NCBI GenBank assembly: GCA_019925105.1
Contig: JAHGAU010000014.1
Location: forward strand, 310,001-374,000
Direction: 5' to 3'
DNA length: 64,000 nucleotides
DNA from: Niebla homalea
Lineage: Eukaryota > Ascomycota > Lecanoromycetes > Lecanorales > Ramalinaceae
In this document: positions 11,695 through 20,654 of the stretch, one piece after another
How positions within the stretch are numbered: the stretch's first letter is position 1
How the letters are laid out: every line of letters starts with the position of its first letter
Notes under the pieces: model-generated
Told to the model about the DNA's origin: nothing
What the model saw: the letters and a program-made list of their open reading frames with translations, nothing else
Databases searched by the model: none
Made by a program: the position numbers and the translations under genes

Positions 11695-13212
11695 ATGGCC
11701 TTCAACATCAAACGCACTACCTCCAGCAGCTCGAGCGACCCGTCGCACAAGAATGAAAAGCACATCGCCACCATCAACAGCATTTCCGTCGCAGAGTCCC
11801 GAGTTATTTCCCCATCCTTCGCCGTCGAACCTGCCGCGGAGCGCCGCCTGGTCTGGAAGTTCGACCTCCGGATCCTGCCCGTGCTGGCGGTGATGTACCT
11901 GTTCAACTCGCTGGACAAATCCAACCTTGGCAATGCCAAAACCGCCGGCCTGGAAAAGACACTTAACCTCAAATCTCACGATTACAACGTCATCCTCTCC
12001 ATCTTCTTCGTGCCCTATGTCCTCACCGCGCCTTTCCTGGGCATCGCGGGCAAGAAGTATGGACCGAATCGCGTCCTACCGATCATGATGTTCTGTTTCG
12101 GCTGCTTCACTCTGCTAGTCACCGCCGTAAAGAACTTCTCGGGACTGCTCGCCATAAGGTGGTTCCTAGGCATGGCCGAGAGTGCATTCTTTCCCCTCGT
12201 CATCTACTACCAAACCACCTTCTATCGCCGCGGGGAGCTCGCCCGGCGACTGGCCCTGTTCTACGCCGCGCAATCCATTGCTTCCGCCTTCTCGGGCCTC
12301 CTAGCCTTCGGTATCTTCCGCATCCACTCCGGTACTCTGGCAGACTGGCGCTACCTCTTCATCATCGAAGGCGGCGCCACCGTCCTCTTCTCCATCTTCG
12401 CATTCTGGTACCTCCCACAGTCCGCCTCTACGGCCTCATTCCTGTCACCGCAGGAAAGAGAACTCGCCTACGCGCGCATGGCGCTCGACAGCTCCGCCGT
12501 CGTCAACGAACCCTTCGTCCTGCACGACGCCCTCAAGATCTTCCGCCACCCAACCTCCTGGCTTATCCTCTGGATCGAAGTATGCCTGGGCGTGCCCCTT
12601 CAATCCGTCCAACTCTTCCTCCCGCAAATCATCGCCCGCCTGGGCTACGGCACCGTGAAGACGAATCTCTACACCGTGGCCCCCAATGTCTCGGGCGCCG
12701 TCATGCTCTTGATCCTCGCCTTCGCCTCCGACCTCTCCCGCCTGCGCTTCCCCTTCATCGCGCTGGGCTTCCTGTTCACATTCTTGGGCATGGTCATCTA
12801 TGCTGCCATCGACGTCGAACATCAATTCCACGTCGCCTACTTCGCCGCCTTCATGATGACGTGGGGCACCTCGGCGCCGAGCGTGCTGCTGGATGTCTGG
12901 TATAATAACAACATCGCGCATGAGGGGAGGAGGGTGGTGCTGACGAGTGTGGGGGTGCCCTTGGCGAATCTCATGGGCGTGGTGAGTAGTAATATCTTCA
13001 GGAATCAGGATGCGCCAAAGTATATACCGGCGTTAACCACGACGGCCGCTTTTGGGGGGATGGGCGTGGTGTTGACGTTGGTGTTGGGGGTGTGGATGGT
13101 GGGCGATAACAGGAGGCGGGATGGGAGGAGTGGGAAGGTGAGAGTGAGGGATGTGCCGACTGAGGAGTTGAGGGATGGGCCTGCTAGTGAGAAGTTCAGG
13201 TGGTTTTACTGA
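11695..13212 (+). CDS. MFS transporter, Dal5-like anion:cation symporter family
   Basis: Plasma-membrane permease of the allantoate/nicotinate-type (ACS) family, 505 aa in a single exon. After a short Ser-rich cytosolic N-terminus come WKFDLRILPVLAVMYLFNSLDKSNLGNA, the hallmark first segment of this family (quoted here in part: LPVLAVMYLFNSLDKSN), then further hydrophobic segments consistent with 12 TMs. The motif RWFLGMAESAFFPLVIYY and the DWRYLFIIEG segment are also family-typical. Codon use is strongly C/G-ending, as in well-expressed genes. The substrate cannot be read from sequence; family members take up allantoate, ureidosuccinate, vitamins or other small anions. The ATG at 11695 is preceded by CC-rich context. 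Family assignment is secure, substrate unknown. Confidence 0.9.
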   Translation: MAFNIKRTTSSSSSDPSHKNEKHIATINSISVAESRVISPSFAVEPAAERRLVWKFDLRILPVLAVMYLFNSLDKSNLGNAKTAGLEKTLNLKSHDYNVILSIFFVPYVLTAPFLGIAGKKYGPNRVLPIMMFCFGCFTLLVTAVKNFSGLLAIRWFLGMAESAFFPLVIYYQTTFYRRGELARRLALFYAAQSIASAFSGLLAFGIFRIHSGTLADWRYLFIIEGGATVLFSIFAFWYLPQSASTASFLSPQERELAYARMALDSSAVVNEPFVLHDALKIFRHPTSWLILWIEVCLGVPLQSVQLFLPQIIARLGYGTVKTNLYTVAPNVSGAVMLLILAFASDLSRLRFPFIALGFLFTFLGMVIYAAIDVEHQFHVAYFAAFMMTWGTSAPSVLLDVWYNNNIAHEGRRVVLTSVGVPLANLMGVVSSNIFRNQDAPKYIPALTTTAAFGGMGVVLTLVLGVWMVGDNRRRDGRSGKVRVRDVPTEELRDGPASEKFRWFY

Positions 13213-13652
13213 AGAAAGAGATATGGGGCTCAGTGTTTGGCGCAGTAGCCATTGGTTTTTACATCAGAGGTTTGGAGCTGAAAAGTATTGCGTGGACCTT
13301 CCAATTCTTTGCATTTCTCTCTGTGCTTCGAGATATATCACAGGCCTGGAGTCGTACATTGACCGAACGGAAGAGAAGAATGTGAACAGACCGGCAGGTA
13401 TACATACATGGCTTTCCTTGGATTCAATATCTTGATTTTTGTGAGATGCAGAAAGCAGACCAAACATTAATCCCGCTCATCTGTTTGATCCAGATGAGCT
13501 CTCCTCTATTACAGAACACTGTGAAGAGCCAAAGTCTTCCTAGTTTGTTCCCAACCAGTGCTTCTTACCCTTTCGTATCCAGAAAACATCCTCAACCTCA
13601 TTCACATTCACATCAGTATCAAGAGCATTTTAACGCGCGGCCTGTCGAACAA
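13213..13652 (+). other. Intergenic region before gene A
   Basis: Holds the 3' region of the MFS gene and the upstream region of small gene A. Part of it (about 13487-13520) resembles the region upstream of gene B (about 14811-14840): both contain AGCTCTCCTCT followed by a short T/A-rich stretch, and both read in the same relative frame before the aligned start codons. No separate gene seen. Confidence 0.45.
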
Positions 13653-13826
13653 ATGGATCGATCCACCCCCATCAAAGTGGAACAAGCGACTGATGATGCC
13701 GCAACATCCGAAGTACTCACGACAGTCCCTCCCAATCAAGTGACCGAAGACCGCTTGAACCGTCCAGACCCTTCAAGAAATGCCCCAGCGCAGGATCGAA
13801 GCTCAAAACCAAGATATGAACATTGA
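13653..13826 (+). pseudogene. Small gene A, probable truncated tandem copy of gene B
   Basis: 57-codon ORF from ATG 13653. Its first 30 residues align with gene B: MDRSTPIKVEQATDD against MDKRTPPKSTQPIND, with further spaced matches (E, T, P, Q), and the two loci share an upstream AGCTCTCCTCT block and a downstream TTGGGAAGA...GGGTGTT...GGGTGAT block (about 14309 here, 15542 for B). The ORF stops after 57 codons, whereas B runs for 187, so A is probably a decayed duplicate. Another frame stays open to 13995 and could be a spliced or frameshifted continuation. No function recognised. Confidence 0.45.
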
Positions 13827-14916
13827 AGCCGGTGATGTAGCTGGCCCTGAATACACAAACCCAGCGACACTCCAGCCGCTGTCAGAAGTCAGGAGGCAAA
13901 AGGCCAGGCAATCGAGGAGAAAGCACAGCGCCAGAAACGGAAGTAGCCATCGGAAACTGAGGAACAAATGTTGCAGGACAAACAGGCACAATTGAATTAC
14001 TGGCTGTAAGCCCAACTGCTTCACCTGCACCAGTCGGATGCGGCCTGTGGCCTCATGAACTCCAGCCTCCTCCTCGATCCCTCTCTTAGATGCTTTGACG
14101 AGGAGTTGAGACAGCGCAAGCAGGGTCTTGGCAGACAGCTTCGCGATGAGCGAGAAGCCTGCGGAACTGCCCAGCGCGGAAGTGAAGATTGGGACGGAAG
14201 GCGTTGCACCTGATTACAAAAATCTTTCCTGTTTGTTGCTTGATTGGGCGAGACTCGGCTATCAGCAGAAAGAGCGCAGGTTGACTTGGAAAGGAATGCT
14301 GTTGTAATTGGGAAGATTAAGGGTGTTTAGGGTGATGAGCATCTGCGATGATGAGGAATTAGGGTGTCGAGCTTCGGTTGCATGTTGAGACTTGACCAGA
14401 TCCTGCCTGAAGGTACGGATAATCATCATTTGCCGTATTTTTTATTTTATTCTCAGCTAATCCAAAACAAGTTTTCATCTCAGACGAACAAAGAGCGAAA
14501 TTGATGAACTAGTATGCCAATTCGCTGCAGAAGTTTGATCAAAAGAATACCATCCCATGACCTACACTATTATAAATTTCTGCAAACGTTTGGTTGAAAT
14601 CATGACAAGTGTTGCGATAAAACAACAAGCAGCGAGCATAGACAAGCCTATGTTATGCCAATAAAGCAAACACTCCTCTCACACATTGTCTGTACAGGAA
14701 GAAACAATGGCAAGCCAAACATCAAACCATCAAATATACCTGCTTCTCCCGGCTACTCTTCCACTACAAAAAGACGCAAGAATCCTGGAATCTCCTTCCT
14801 TGGTCACTATACCAATACAGCTCTCCTCTCCCTCCTTTACAAATTGCCCTCTTTCTCCACTCCAACCCATTCCAACCCGTGCAAACCCGTGCAAACCCTT
14901 TAAAGAGCCACAAGAA
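13827..14916 (+). other. Remnant of gene A and leader of gene B
   Basis: Probably contains the decayed 3' part of gene A up to the shared 3' block at about 14309-14336, then the promoter and leader of gene B, with a TATAAATT at 14571. An in-frame ATG at 14707 would extend gene B by 70 residues; the added sequence is CT-rich and leader-like. No other gene supported. Confidence 0.4.
14550..14578 (+). promoter_or_regulatory. Candidate core promoter of gene B
   Basis: CCATCC, TGACCT and TATAAATT in order (TATA at 14571). The same three elements, in order and with 13 versus 14 nt between TGACCT and TATA starts, precede gene C (15783-15820). The TATA lies 136 bp before ATG 14707 and 346 bp before ATG 14917, so it slightly favours the longer start for gene B or a long leader. 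The role is inferred. Confidence 0.4.
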
Positions 14917-15480
14917 ATGGACAAAAGGACACCCCCTAAGTCCACACAACCAATCAACGATGTCACATCACCCGAACTTCCCCTGACACTGCCCGCCCAG
15001 CAGCACCAACAATCCCACTCTCACGACACTAGGGAAATCCAGATAACGCCCGCACGACCCAAACCCGCTGCGTCCCATCACACTGAGGGCGTCATGCATG
15101 ACACAAAAGGTCCATACCTCGATCCCGATATTGATGACCAGGATCTTGCTGACAGTGAAGATGTGATAGAAGGCGATGCCTCCTTGTATAGATCATTCGG
15201 CAAGATAATGAGGGATAATAGCCAAGATGAGAAGGCGCAGGGTAGAGAGGAGACGGAAAGCGAGACGGAGAATGTCGACTATGTTATCGCGCATGGGATG
15301 GATGATGTAGAAGGTGCTGAGGCAAAGTCCAACGCGGAGGAGGAGAAGAAGAAAGGCATTTTGAAAAAGGAGAAGAATGCCAAGGAGAGGGAGAAGACAC
15401 CAGAAGATGAGGAGTTGCCGGAAGTGGTGCCGGAGACACCGCAGCCTGAGAGGAAGAAACGGAAGATGGACTATGAATAG
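14917..15480 (+). CDS. Small gene B, acidic/basic disordered protein, 187 aa
   Basis: Unrecognised protein. The N-terminal third is rich in Pro, His, Gln and Thr; the middle is acidic (DPDIDDQDLADSEDVIEGD); the C-terminal third is strongly charged with Lys/Glu runs and ends in a basic PERKKRKM motif that could act as a nuclear localisation signal. No signal peptide or membrane segment. The start at 14917 is chosen because it aligns with the start of gene A; an upstream in-frame ATG at 14707 would give 257 aa. It belongs to the plus-strand array of small genes at 13.6-24.3 kb. Expression is inferred only from the open frame and candidate TATA element. Confidence 0.5.
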   Translation: MDKRTPPKSTQPINDVTSPELPLTLPAQQHQQSHSHDTREIQITPARPKPAASHHTEGVMHDTKGPYLDPDIDDQDLADSEDVIEGDASLYRSFGKIMRDNSQDEKAQGREETESETENVDYVIAHGMDDVEGAEAKSNAEEEKKKGILKKEKNAKEREKTPEDEELPEVVPETPQPERKKRKMDYE

Positions 15481-15782
15481 ATGACGAGATAGATGAAGCT
15501 AGCAAAGGGAGGTTTTTGGGACGTTGGTAGAAGTAAAAATGTTGGGAAGACTAGGGTGTTGGGTGATATTGAGAGAAAGCTTTACTGAGTACATCCTCCT
15601 AGATCCACATTTCATTTGGAGCTCAAACGCAAGACATAGGGTATTCATATAGTGTTCTTCGAGAAGACCCTTTTCAAGAGCAAAGCGTGCGAATGGAAAG
15701 TGTCGAATGAGAACTGGTACTACCTACTTCTTGAATGTGGTCAGATGAGCAAAACACGAAGCACGACATCAATATCTCGACA

Positions 15783-15820
15783 CCATCCAAAGATCTCGTG
15801 ACCTGTTTGACCTATAAATT
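15783..15820 (+). promoter_or_regulatory. Candidate core promoter of gene C
   Basis: CCATCC, TGACCT and TATAAATT, matching in order and near-identical spacing the set before gene B. The TATA (15813) is 150 bp upstream of the gene C start and is followed by a CT-rich leader. The role is inferred. Confidence 0.45.
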
Positions 15821-15962
15821 CCCCTTTTCCAGCAATTCCCGTCTTACATTGTTCATTCCACACATTCTTCCAATTTTCCAACTCCTTCAACCATCTCTCC
15901 CACAGCAACACCATATCACACCTGCATCCGCGTCCTACAACCATACGATTTTTCATAATCGT

Positions 15963-16388
15963 ATGCAGAACGCACATCTCATGAACAAAACAATGCCTCT
16001 CAAGCTCGCAAAGGGAGTTGGACATGCTGGATCGCCCGAGTCAGAGCTCGCTGCCCCCTTCAAGAAGTCAGCCAAAAACATCAAGTACACCCCGGATATT
16101 CAGTCAGGCACCATCACCGACGTTGTGGATGAAACTCTCGATGGTACAGCCTCAGATTCCACATCGATGGACAACATCATGGACAATATTAGCCCTGGAG
16201 ACAAGGGCAACGGATCCTTAGGCAAGACAGAGCGTGGGCAGGGAAACGCCAAGGCCGTTCTCAAAAAACGCCTCAATAGTGCTGCGCCCGGAAAGGTGGT
16301 GGGGAAAAAGAAGGTGGTGAAGAAAGGGATTGCGCAAGTGGTCAAGAAAGAGAAGAAAAAAGGTGGTTGGAAATACGTCGACGAGTGA
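15963..16388 (+). CDS. Small gene C, Lys-rich protein, 141 aa
   Basis: Unrecognised protein with a start at 15963; in-frame Mets also follow at residues 7 and 11, the third giving MPLKLAKG. The middle is Asp/Ser/Thr-rich (DVVDETLDGTASDSTS). The C-terminal 45 residues are strongly basic with repeated KKVVKK/VVKKEKKKGG clusters, suggesting nucleic-acid binding or nuclear location, though not proving it. No membrane segment. The plus strand matches the neighbours B and D, and the promoter resembles that of B. I know no homologue. Confidence 0.5.
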   Translation: MQNAHLMNKTMPLKLAKGVGHAGSPESELAAPFKKSAKNIKYTPDIQSGTITDVVDETLDGTASDSTSMDNIMDNISPGDKGNGSLGKTERGQGNAKAVLKKRLNSAAPGKVVGKKKVVKKGIAQVVKKEKKKGGWKYVDE

Positions 16389-16832
16389 GATCCGCCCTGG
16401 CTAGAGCGCGAGAGGCGGAAATAGGGGTACGATACAGCCAGGTATTGTGATGAACAGCAGAGGATGTCTCAAATGTTGAGTGAACATAATGTCTGTGATA
16501 ATCACAGTGCGGTGGTACAGCCAATACCTGAGTTATCATATCAGTGTCATAGTTGCGGCCTGCTTCAATCCGGAAATGCAGCTTTGTACGGAAAGCGCAG
16601 AATGAAACATCATTCTTTCCCAATCTACCCTTGTTTTCTCATTACCTCTTTCCTTCTCCTCCGAATAATGTATATAGGTTCCTAGGGAGTTCTACCTTTG
16701 GATCTGCTTGTTTTATTCTTACGCGGCATTGCGATATAGACATTCATTCGGTCAGACGTAGACCACATTACCGAAGCATTCATACTGGTTTCTCATCAAG
16801 CGACCCCACGTTCTTTAACCACAACAAAAGCT
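16389..16832 (+). other. Gene C 3' region and gene D promoter
   Basis: No ORF of coding quality. A TATATA element at 16671 lies 162 bp before the gene D start, similar to the TATA spacing of genes C and E. Confidence 0.45.
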
Positions 16833-17723
16833 ATGACGAGAGTCAAAAACATCTCATCCCGTCCCACAGAGACCATTACCACAAAACCTAGATCTGAGCA
16901 TGATTTCATTCTCGACACCCATGCTGGATCCTATGTCGAGGTCCCCGTCAAGCAACACAATCTCTGCAATATCAGACTACCTGATTACTGCACCATCAAG
17001 CAACCAGAACGCCTCCAACCCCAAACATTTCCACATGGGCTACCCACCCCGCCCCCTGAAAGCCTACCGTCCAATCCGAGAAAGAGGAGAAAATCATTAA
17101 ACCTTGATTCAGACCCATTCTGCCTCCCCCCACCGGCGTTGGAACTTCATATCTCTACCATCTACGATAGTCATCTGGTGACAAAATTGCGTTGGGCCTG
17201 CCAGTCTACCCCACCAAGCTCACCAGGCCCGGTCTCAAGATGCAAGGCCGATGATTCGGAGAGAGACTCCATCGATTCCGAACTTAGCTCTACGCTAACG
17301 ACGCCCATTTCACCTGTAAATGAGGAGTCCCCAAATGCTGTCAAAAAGAACATGGGGCCCGGATGGGACCACATGGCTGCAGCAAGGGCGAGAGCATTCT
17401 GGAGCAAGACTTACGAGCCTTTCAATAGGGGAAGACAGGCGCATCGGCGAAAATTCAACTACACCAGCGTCATGCAAGAAAGTATGAGATCTTTTAGAAT
17501 GAAGCAAGAAAAACGTGATCAAGCTGACACGACTATGTCCCTCGACTTGGTCTGTAGTGGCGATATCAAGAGGATTAAATTGAATGGAGAAAGACTCAGT
17601 GAAGAGCGATGGGCGAGTGCAAGAAAGTCGCAGCTTGGGCAGGCATATTGGCCAGCGTGGCGAAAGTATAGAGAGCTGGAGGATAGGGAGAATTGGGAGG
17701 TTTTCATGGGGTGGAAGGAGTAG
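16833..17723 (+). CDS. Small gene D, unrecognised 296-aa protein
   Basis: Single-exon ORF of 296 aa from ATG 16833. The N-terminal part is disordered with a basic cluster NPRKRRKS (possible nuclear signal). From about residue 175 the protein looks folded, rich in aromatic and charged residues: GPGWDHMAAARARAFWSK and, at the end, AYWPAWRKYRELEDRENW and VFMGWKE. No signal peptide or membrane helix. I recognise no family. The aromatic-rich C-terminus argues that this is a real protein and a good candidate for remote homology search. It is the most gene-like member of the small-gene array. Confidence 0.6.
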   Translation: MTRVKNISSRPTETITTKPRSEHDFILDTHAGSYVEVPVKQHNLCNIRLPDYCTIKQPERLQPQTFPHGLPTPPPESLPSNPRKRRKSLNLDSDPFCLPPPALELHISTIYDSHLVTKLRWACQSTPPSSPGPVSRCKADDSERDSIDSELSSTLTTPISPVNEESPNAVKKNMGPGWDHMAAARARAFWSKTYEPFNRGRQAHRRKFNYTSVMQESMRSFRMKQEKRDQADTTMSLDLVCSGDIKRIKLNGERLSEERWASARKSQLGQAYWPAWRKYRELEDRENWEVFMGWKE

Positions 17724-18316
17724 AGTCCGACGGGATGGGAGCAGATGTGTCAGGAGCGGAAGTGTACGCTCGATCAACGAGTCATGACTAACGAATGACA
17801 CGAAACAGGTCGTAGGATGAAGGCCATGCTCATGAATCGAAACAAAGAACCGAGTCTTCGATGTGGATGAGAGTGAGTATGGAAGATGCAACCCTAACAC
17901 GCCTGGAGCCCAAATTGCTATAACACGCACTTTCACGCTAGGTCGTAAACCTCATTGAGCTCTTCTCTGCAGACGATGTCCGTTCTAAGCCACCCCAGCT
18001 TTTCGTCCTGGCATGTGGGACCTGAGCAGATACAAGCCATGGTTAGAAGAACGGAGGTATCCCAAACAATGCCATTGTTTCTCCCACATGTCCAGAATTT
18101 GCCTTATTAACAAAGAGCCAACACACACGATGAGCATGCTACTTTTGCTTCACGAGTACCCCCCTGCTTTTTCCACTTATAAAGCAGATATACCAGGACC
18201 CCAAATACCATAGACTTTAATTATCCCACACCAGGACCTCCAGCATATTTCTCCTCGTGCTTCTTTTCCAACAATCCCTCCACGAGCCAACTCACATCAC
18301 ACCACACCATACCTCG
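17724..18316 (+). other. Gene D 3' region and gene E promoter
   Basis: No gene seen. TATAAA at 18178-18183 lies 139 bp upstream of gene E and is followed by a CT/CA-rich leader. Confidence 0.45.
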
Positions 18317-19332
18317 ATGGACACCCCTGCTCCCCCGCGCGATCACGATAGACAACCGTCATGGTCACCGACAACCCCGACTCCAGCTACATCAGAGACA
18401 GGGTTTCCGGAGATGGACATATTCGACGTTCACGCGTTCGTCGAGAACAGGATTGCCGAAATGAGCCGTGCAGCGGACGAGGATGGTGGTAGACTCATTG
18501 TTGACATGGATGAGTCCGGAGGGCGAGTGGTTGCAGAGAGGAAGGGTGGGTTGTTTGGAGCTGGTCATGAGGTGAAAGATTTAGGGCTGGGGACGTTGGT
18601 GAAGGAGACGATGGAGGGATTGAAGGAGGGATTGAAGGAGGGGTTGAGGGAGGGTTTGATAGAGGAAGTGATGGAGGAAGTGATGGAGGAAGTGATGGGG
18701 AATTGAAGGAGGGATTGAAGGAGGGATTGAAGGAGGGATTGAAGGAGGGATTGAAGGAGGGATTGAAGGAGGGATTGAAGGAGGGATTGAAGGAGGGATT
18801 GAAGGAGGGATTGAAGGAGGGATTGAAGGAGGGATTGAAGGAGGGATTGAAGGAGGGATTGAAGGAGGGATTGAAGGAGGGATTGAAGGAGGGATTGAAG
18901 GAGGGATTGAAGGAGGGATTGAAGGAGGGATTGAAGGAGGGATTGAAGGAGGGATTGAAAACTATCCTGAGAAAGGAGCTGAAGGAGGAAATAAAAGCCG
19001 AAATCAAGAACGAACTGAAGGAAGAACTTACGGAGGGTTTGAGTCAGGAGCTGAACAACACCTTGAAGCAGACAACGGAAGTTCAAAGCAAGAGCAAAGT
19101 CCAAGCGATCGTGACGACAGCAAAAGGGGGGAAAATACAACAACATACCGCTGGAGAGCTGTTCGACCCATTTGCGCCCATTTTGCTGGGAACAATTAGG
19201 CCAGGCTTTGAAGATGTTGATGCACTCGCTATCGCGGAATTGGATGAAGCGATGAAGAAGGTGGATGAGACGATGGTGAGGATGGATGAGGAAATGGAGA
19301 AGAAGTATGAGGAATGGAGAGTTGAAATATGA
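18317..19332 (+). pseudogene. Gene E: (KEGL)n repeat protein split by an apparent one-base deletion
   Basis: ATG at 18317 opens 129 codons ending at 18706; a second frame with no early ATG runs to 19332. Both frames encode the same four-residue period with Leu/Val every fourth residue: MEGLKEGLKEGLREGL then EEVMEEVM before the break, and 21 LKEG units after it. The break fits loss of one base near 18698-18700, where the 12-nt unit has 11 nt (GTGATGGGGAA). I therefore read it as one gene of about 330 residues, disrupted or mis-assembled. The C-terminus beyond the array (EIKAEIKNELKEEL and later HTAGELFDPFAP) keeps the period at first, then becomes non-repetitive. A long amphipathic helix is likely. 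Function unknown. Confidence 0.6.
18703..18954 (+). repeat. 12-bp minisatellite, 21 perfect copies
   Basis: Unit TTGAAGGAGGGA repeated 21 times without a mismatch (252 bp), encoding LKEG. Degenerate copies of the same period flank it on both sides (from about 18613 and to about 19065). The unit length is a multiple of three, so changes in copy number would not shift the frame. Perfect homogeneity points to recent expansion. Confidence 0.97.
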
Positions 19333-20105
19333 GAAAAGCGAAAGGGGACATGAAGAGGGGATTAAGAGGAACGATGAAAGGGAAGCAACGAGGGGGAAAC
19401 TTAGCTGAAAGAGAAATGTCGGAGATCTGGTAGAGGAGAAGTGGGCAATGGTAGCACTGCTTATAGGATTATTACTTGCGATCTTCTTTTCCAGAGCACT
19501 TTGTCAATGTAAGTGGTAGTGATAGACAAACTGTCAGCAATTAGCATTGTGAGAGCTCACCTTTAGGGTCTCCCGTGGTACGAGTTGTTCGGTTTGATAC
19601 GAATCTTCTCCAATCAGCCCATCTCAACTAGCCAAATGTCACGAAAGCTTTAGTACGACTCCACACAAATATTTTTCAAGCAAAGAGAAAACTTCCATAA
19701 AGTTCGCACGATCTCTTCAAAAATCATGTTCCGTCCATAACACTCAGGACGAGAGCACAAACATCAAGCGATCCCCTATTCCACATCGTGCAATGCGATT
19801 CTCTAAACAAGAGAGACAACCATATAAGCAGCTCTGGCTCTTCGGTCCGACCTGATGCTTACCATACGAAGATCCACACTTCTTCAGCCAAGGAAAACAC
19901 CAATAAAAGGGGAGACGCTTTTCCCTAAAATAAGAAAGTCTTCCCCCCCCGTTTCCTCCCGTTTCTTCCTCATCTAAGGGGGAAAAAAGAATCTTCATAA
20001 CCAATATTGACCCAATCCCCACCACCCCTATCTTCACCTTCTCAACTTTGTGTGTGTTGTAAAAAAATCCGGAATGAGCGGTGATGAGCCTGACAGCGGT
20101 TGACC
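19333..20105 (+). other. Gene E to gene F intergenic region
   Basis: No gene seen. A TATAAG at 19823 lies 283 bp before gene F. A poly-C/T-rich stretch occurs near 19943-19985. Confidence 0.45.
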
Positions 20106-20654
20106 ATGATGACCAAAAAAAAAGCGCCTAAAGATGGTGGGCCTGCCATCATCGATCAGGAAGACCGTTTTGGCCACCTGACCTCGTCCACGGCGGAAGT
20201 GCTGGCGATGCTGGGTCAGAGGGAAAGGGAGGCAGGTCGGATGCGTGGGAACCGAACACGGTCTACAGAGTTGGAAAATCCATCCACTTCGTCAAAGGGA
20301 CGAGGGCGAGATGGTGATGAGGGGAGAGGAGGAGGAGGAATAGATGGAGGGGAAAGAGAAGGAGGAGGAAGAGGGGAAGGAGAAGGAGAGGAAGCATCAC
20401 CAAAAGAGCCGAGAAGATCACAACAAGAGTATGGCGCACCTTATCGGACTCCCTCACGAGGCCCATCATATTCACCCATCACACCACCGCCCGCTTCCCC
20501 GACGAATGGAAGAGAACGGGCGGATAACGTAGTAGTGCGAAGGTATTGGGACCTCATCGATGGTGAATTCGTGGAGATCCCTCCGGACTCGAGCGATCGG
20601 CGAGGAGCCTGGACGGAGGATGAATTGCGGGAAATGGACGAGGAGCGCGAGTGA
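20106..20654 (+). CDS. Small gene F, Gly/Glu/Arg-rich protein, 182 aa
   Basis: Unrecognised soluble protein. Its middle is a low-complexity stretch of Gly, Glu and Arg (about residues 70-100), followed by a Pro/Ser-rich part (YSPITPPPASPT) and a compact C-terminus, VVVRRYWDLIDGEFVEIP, ending in acidic EDELREMDEERE. The C-terminal segment is the only part that looks folded. Start: ATG 20106 (a second Met follows directly). It lies on the plus strand in the small-gene array. No domain known to me; the open frame with a non-repetitive end supports a real gene. Confidence 0.5.
   Translation: MMTKKKAPKDGGPAIIDQEDRFGHLTSSTAEVLAMLGQREREAGRMRGNRTRSTELENPSTSSKGRGRDGDEGRGGGGIDGGEREGGGRGEGEGEEASPKEPRRSQQEYGAPYRTPSRGPSYSPITPPPASPTNGRERADNVVVRRYWDLIDGEFVEIPPDSSDRRGAWTEDELREMDEERE

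Noticed and set aside
12159..12905. 248-codon plus ORF inside the Dal5-like transporter
   Set aside because: Out-of-frame shadow, Arg/Pro/Leu-rich composition typical of shifted C-rich coding sequence.
18495..19146. Long minus-strand ORFs (170 and 193 codons) over the minisatellite
   Set aside because: They are read-through of the 12-bp repeat in other frames (FNPS and LLQS runs). A repeat with unit length divisible by three and no stop is open in several frames; flanks give no coding support.
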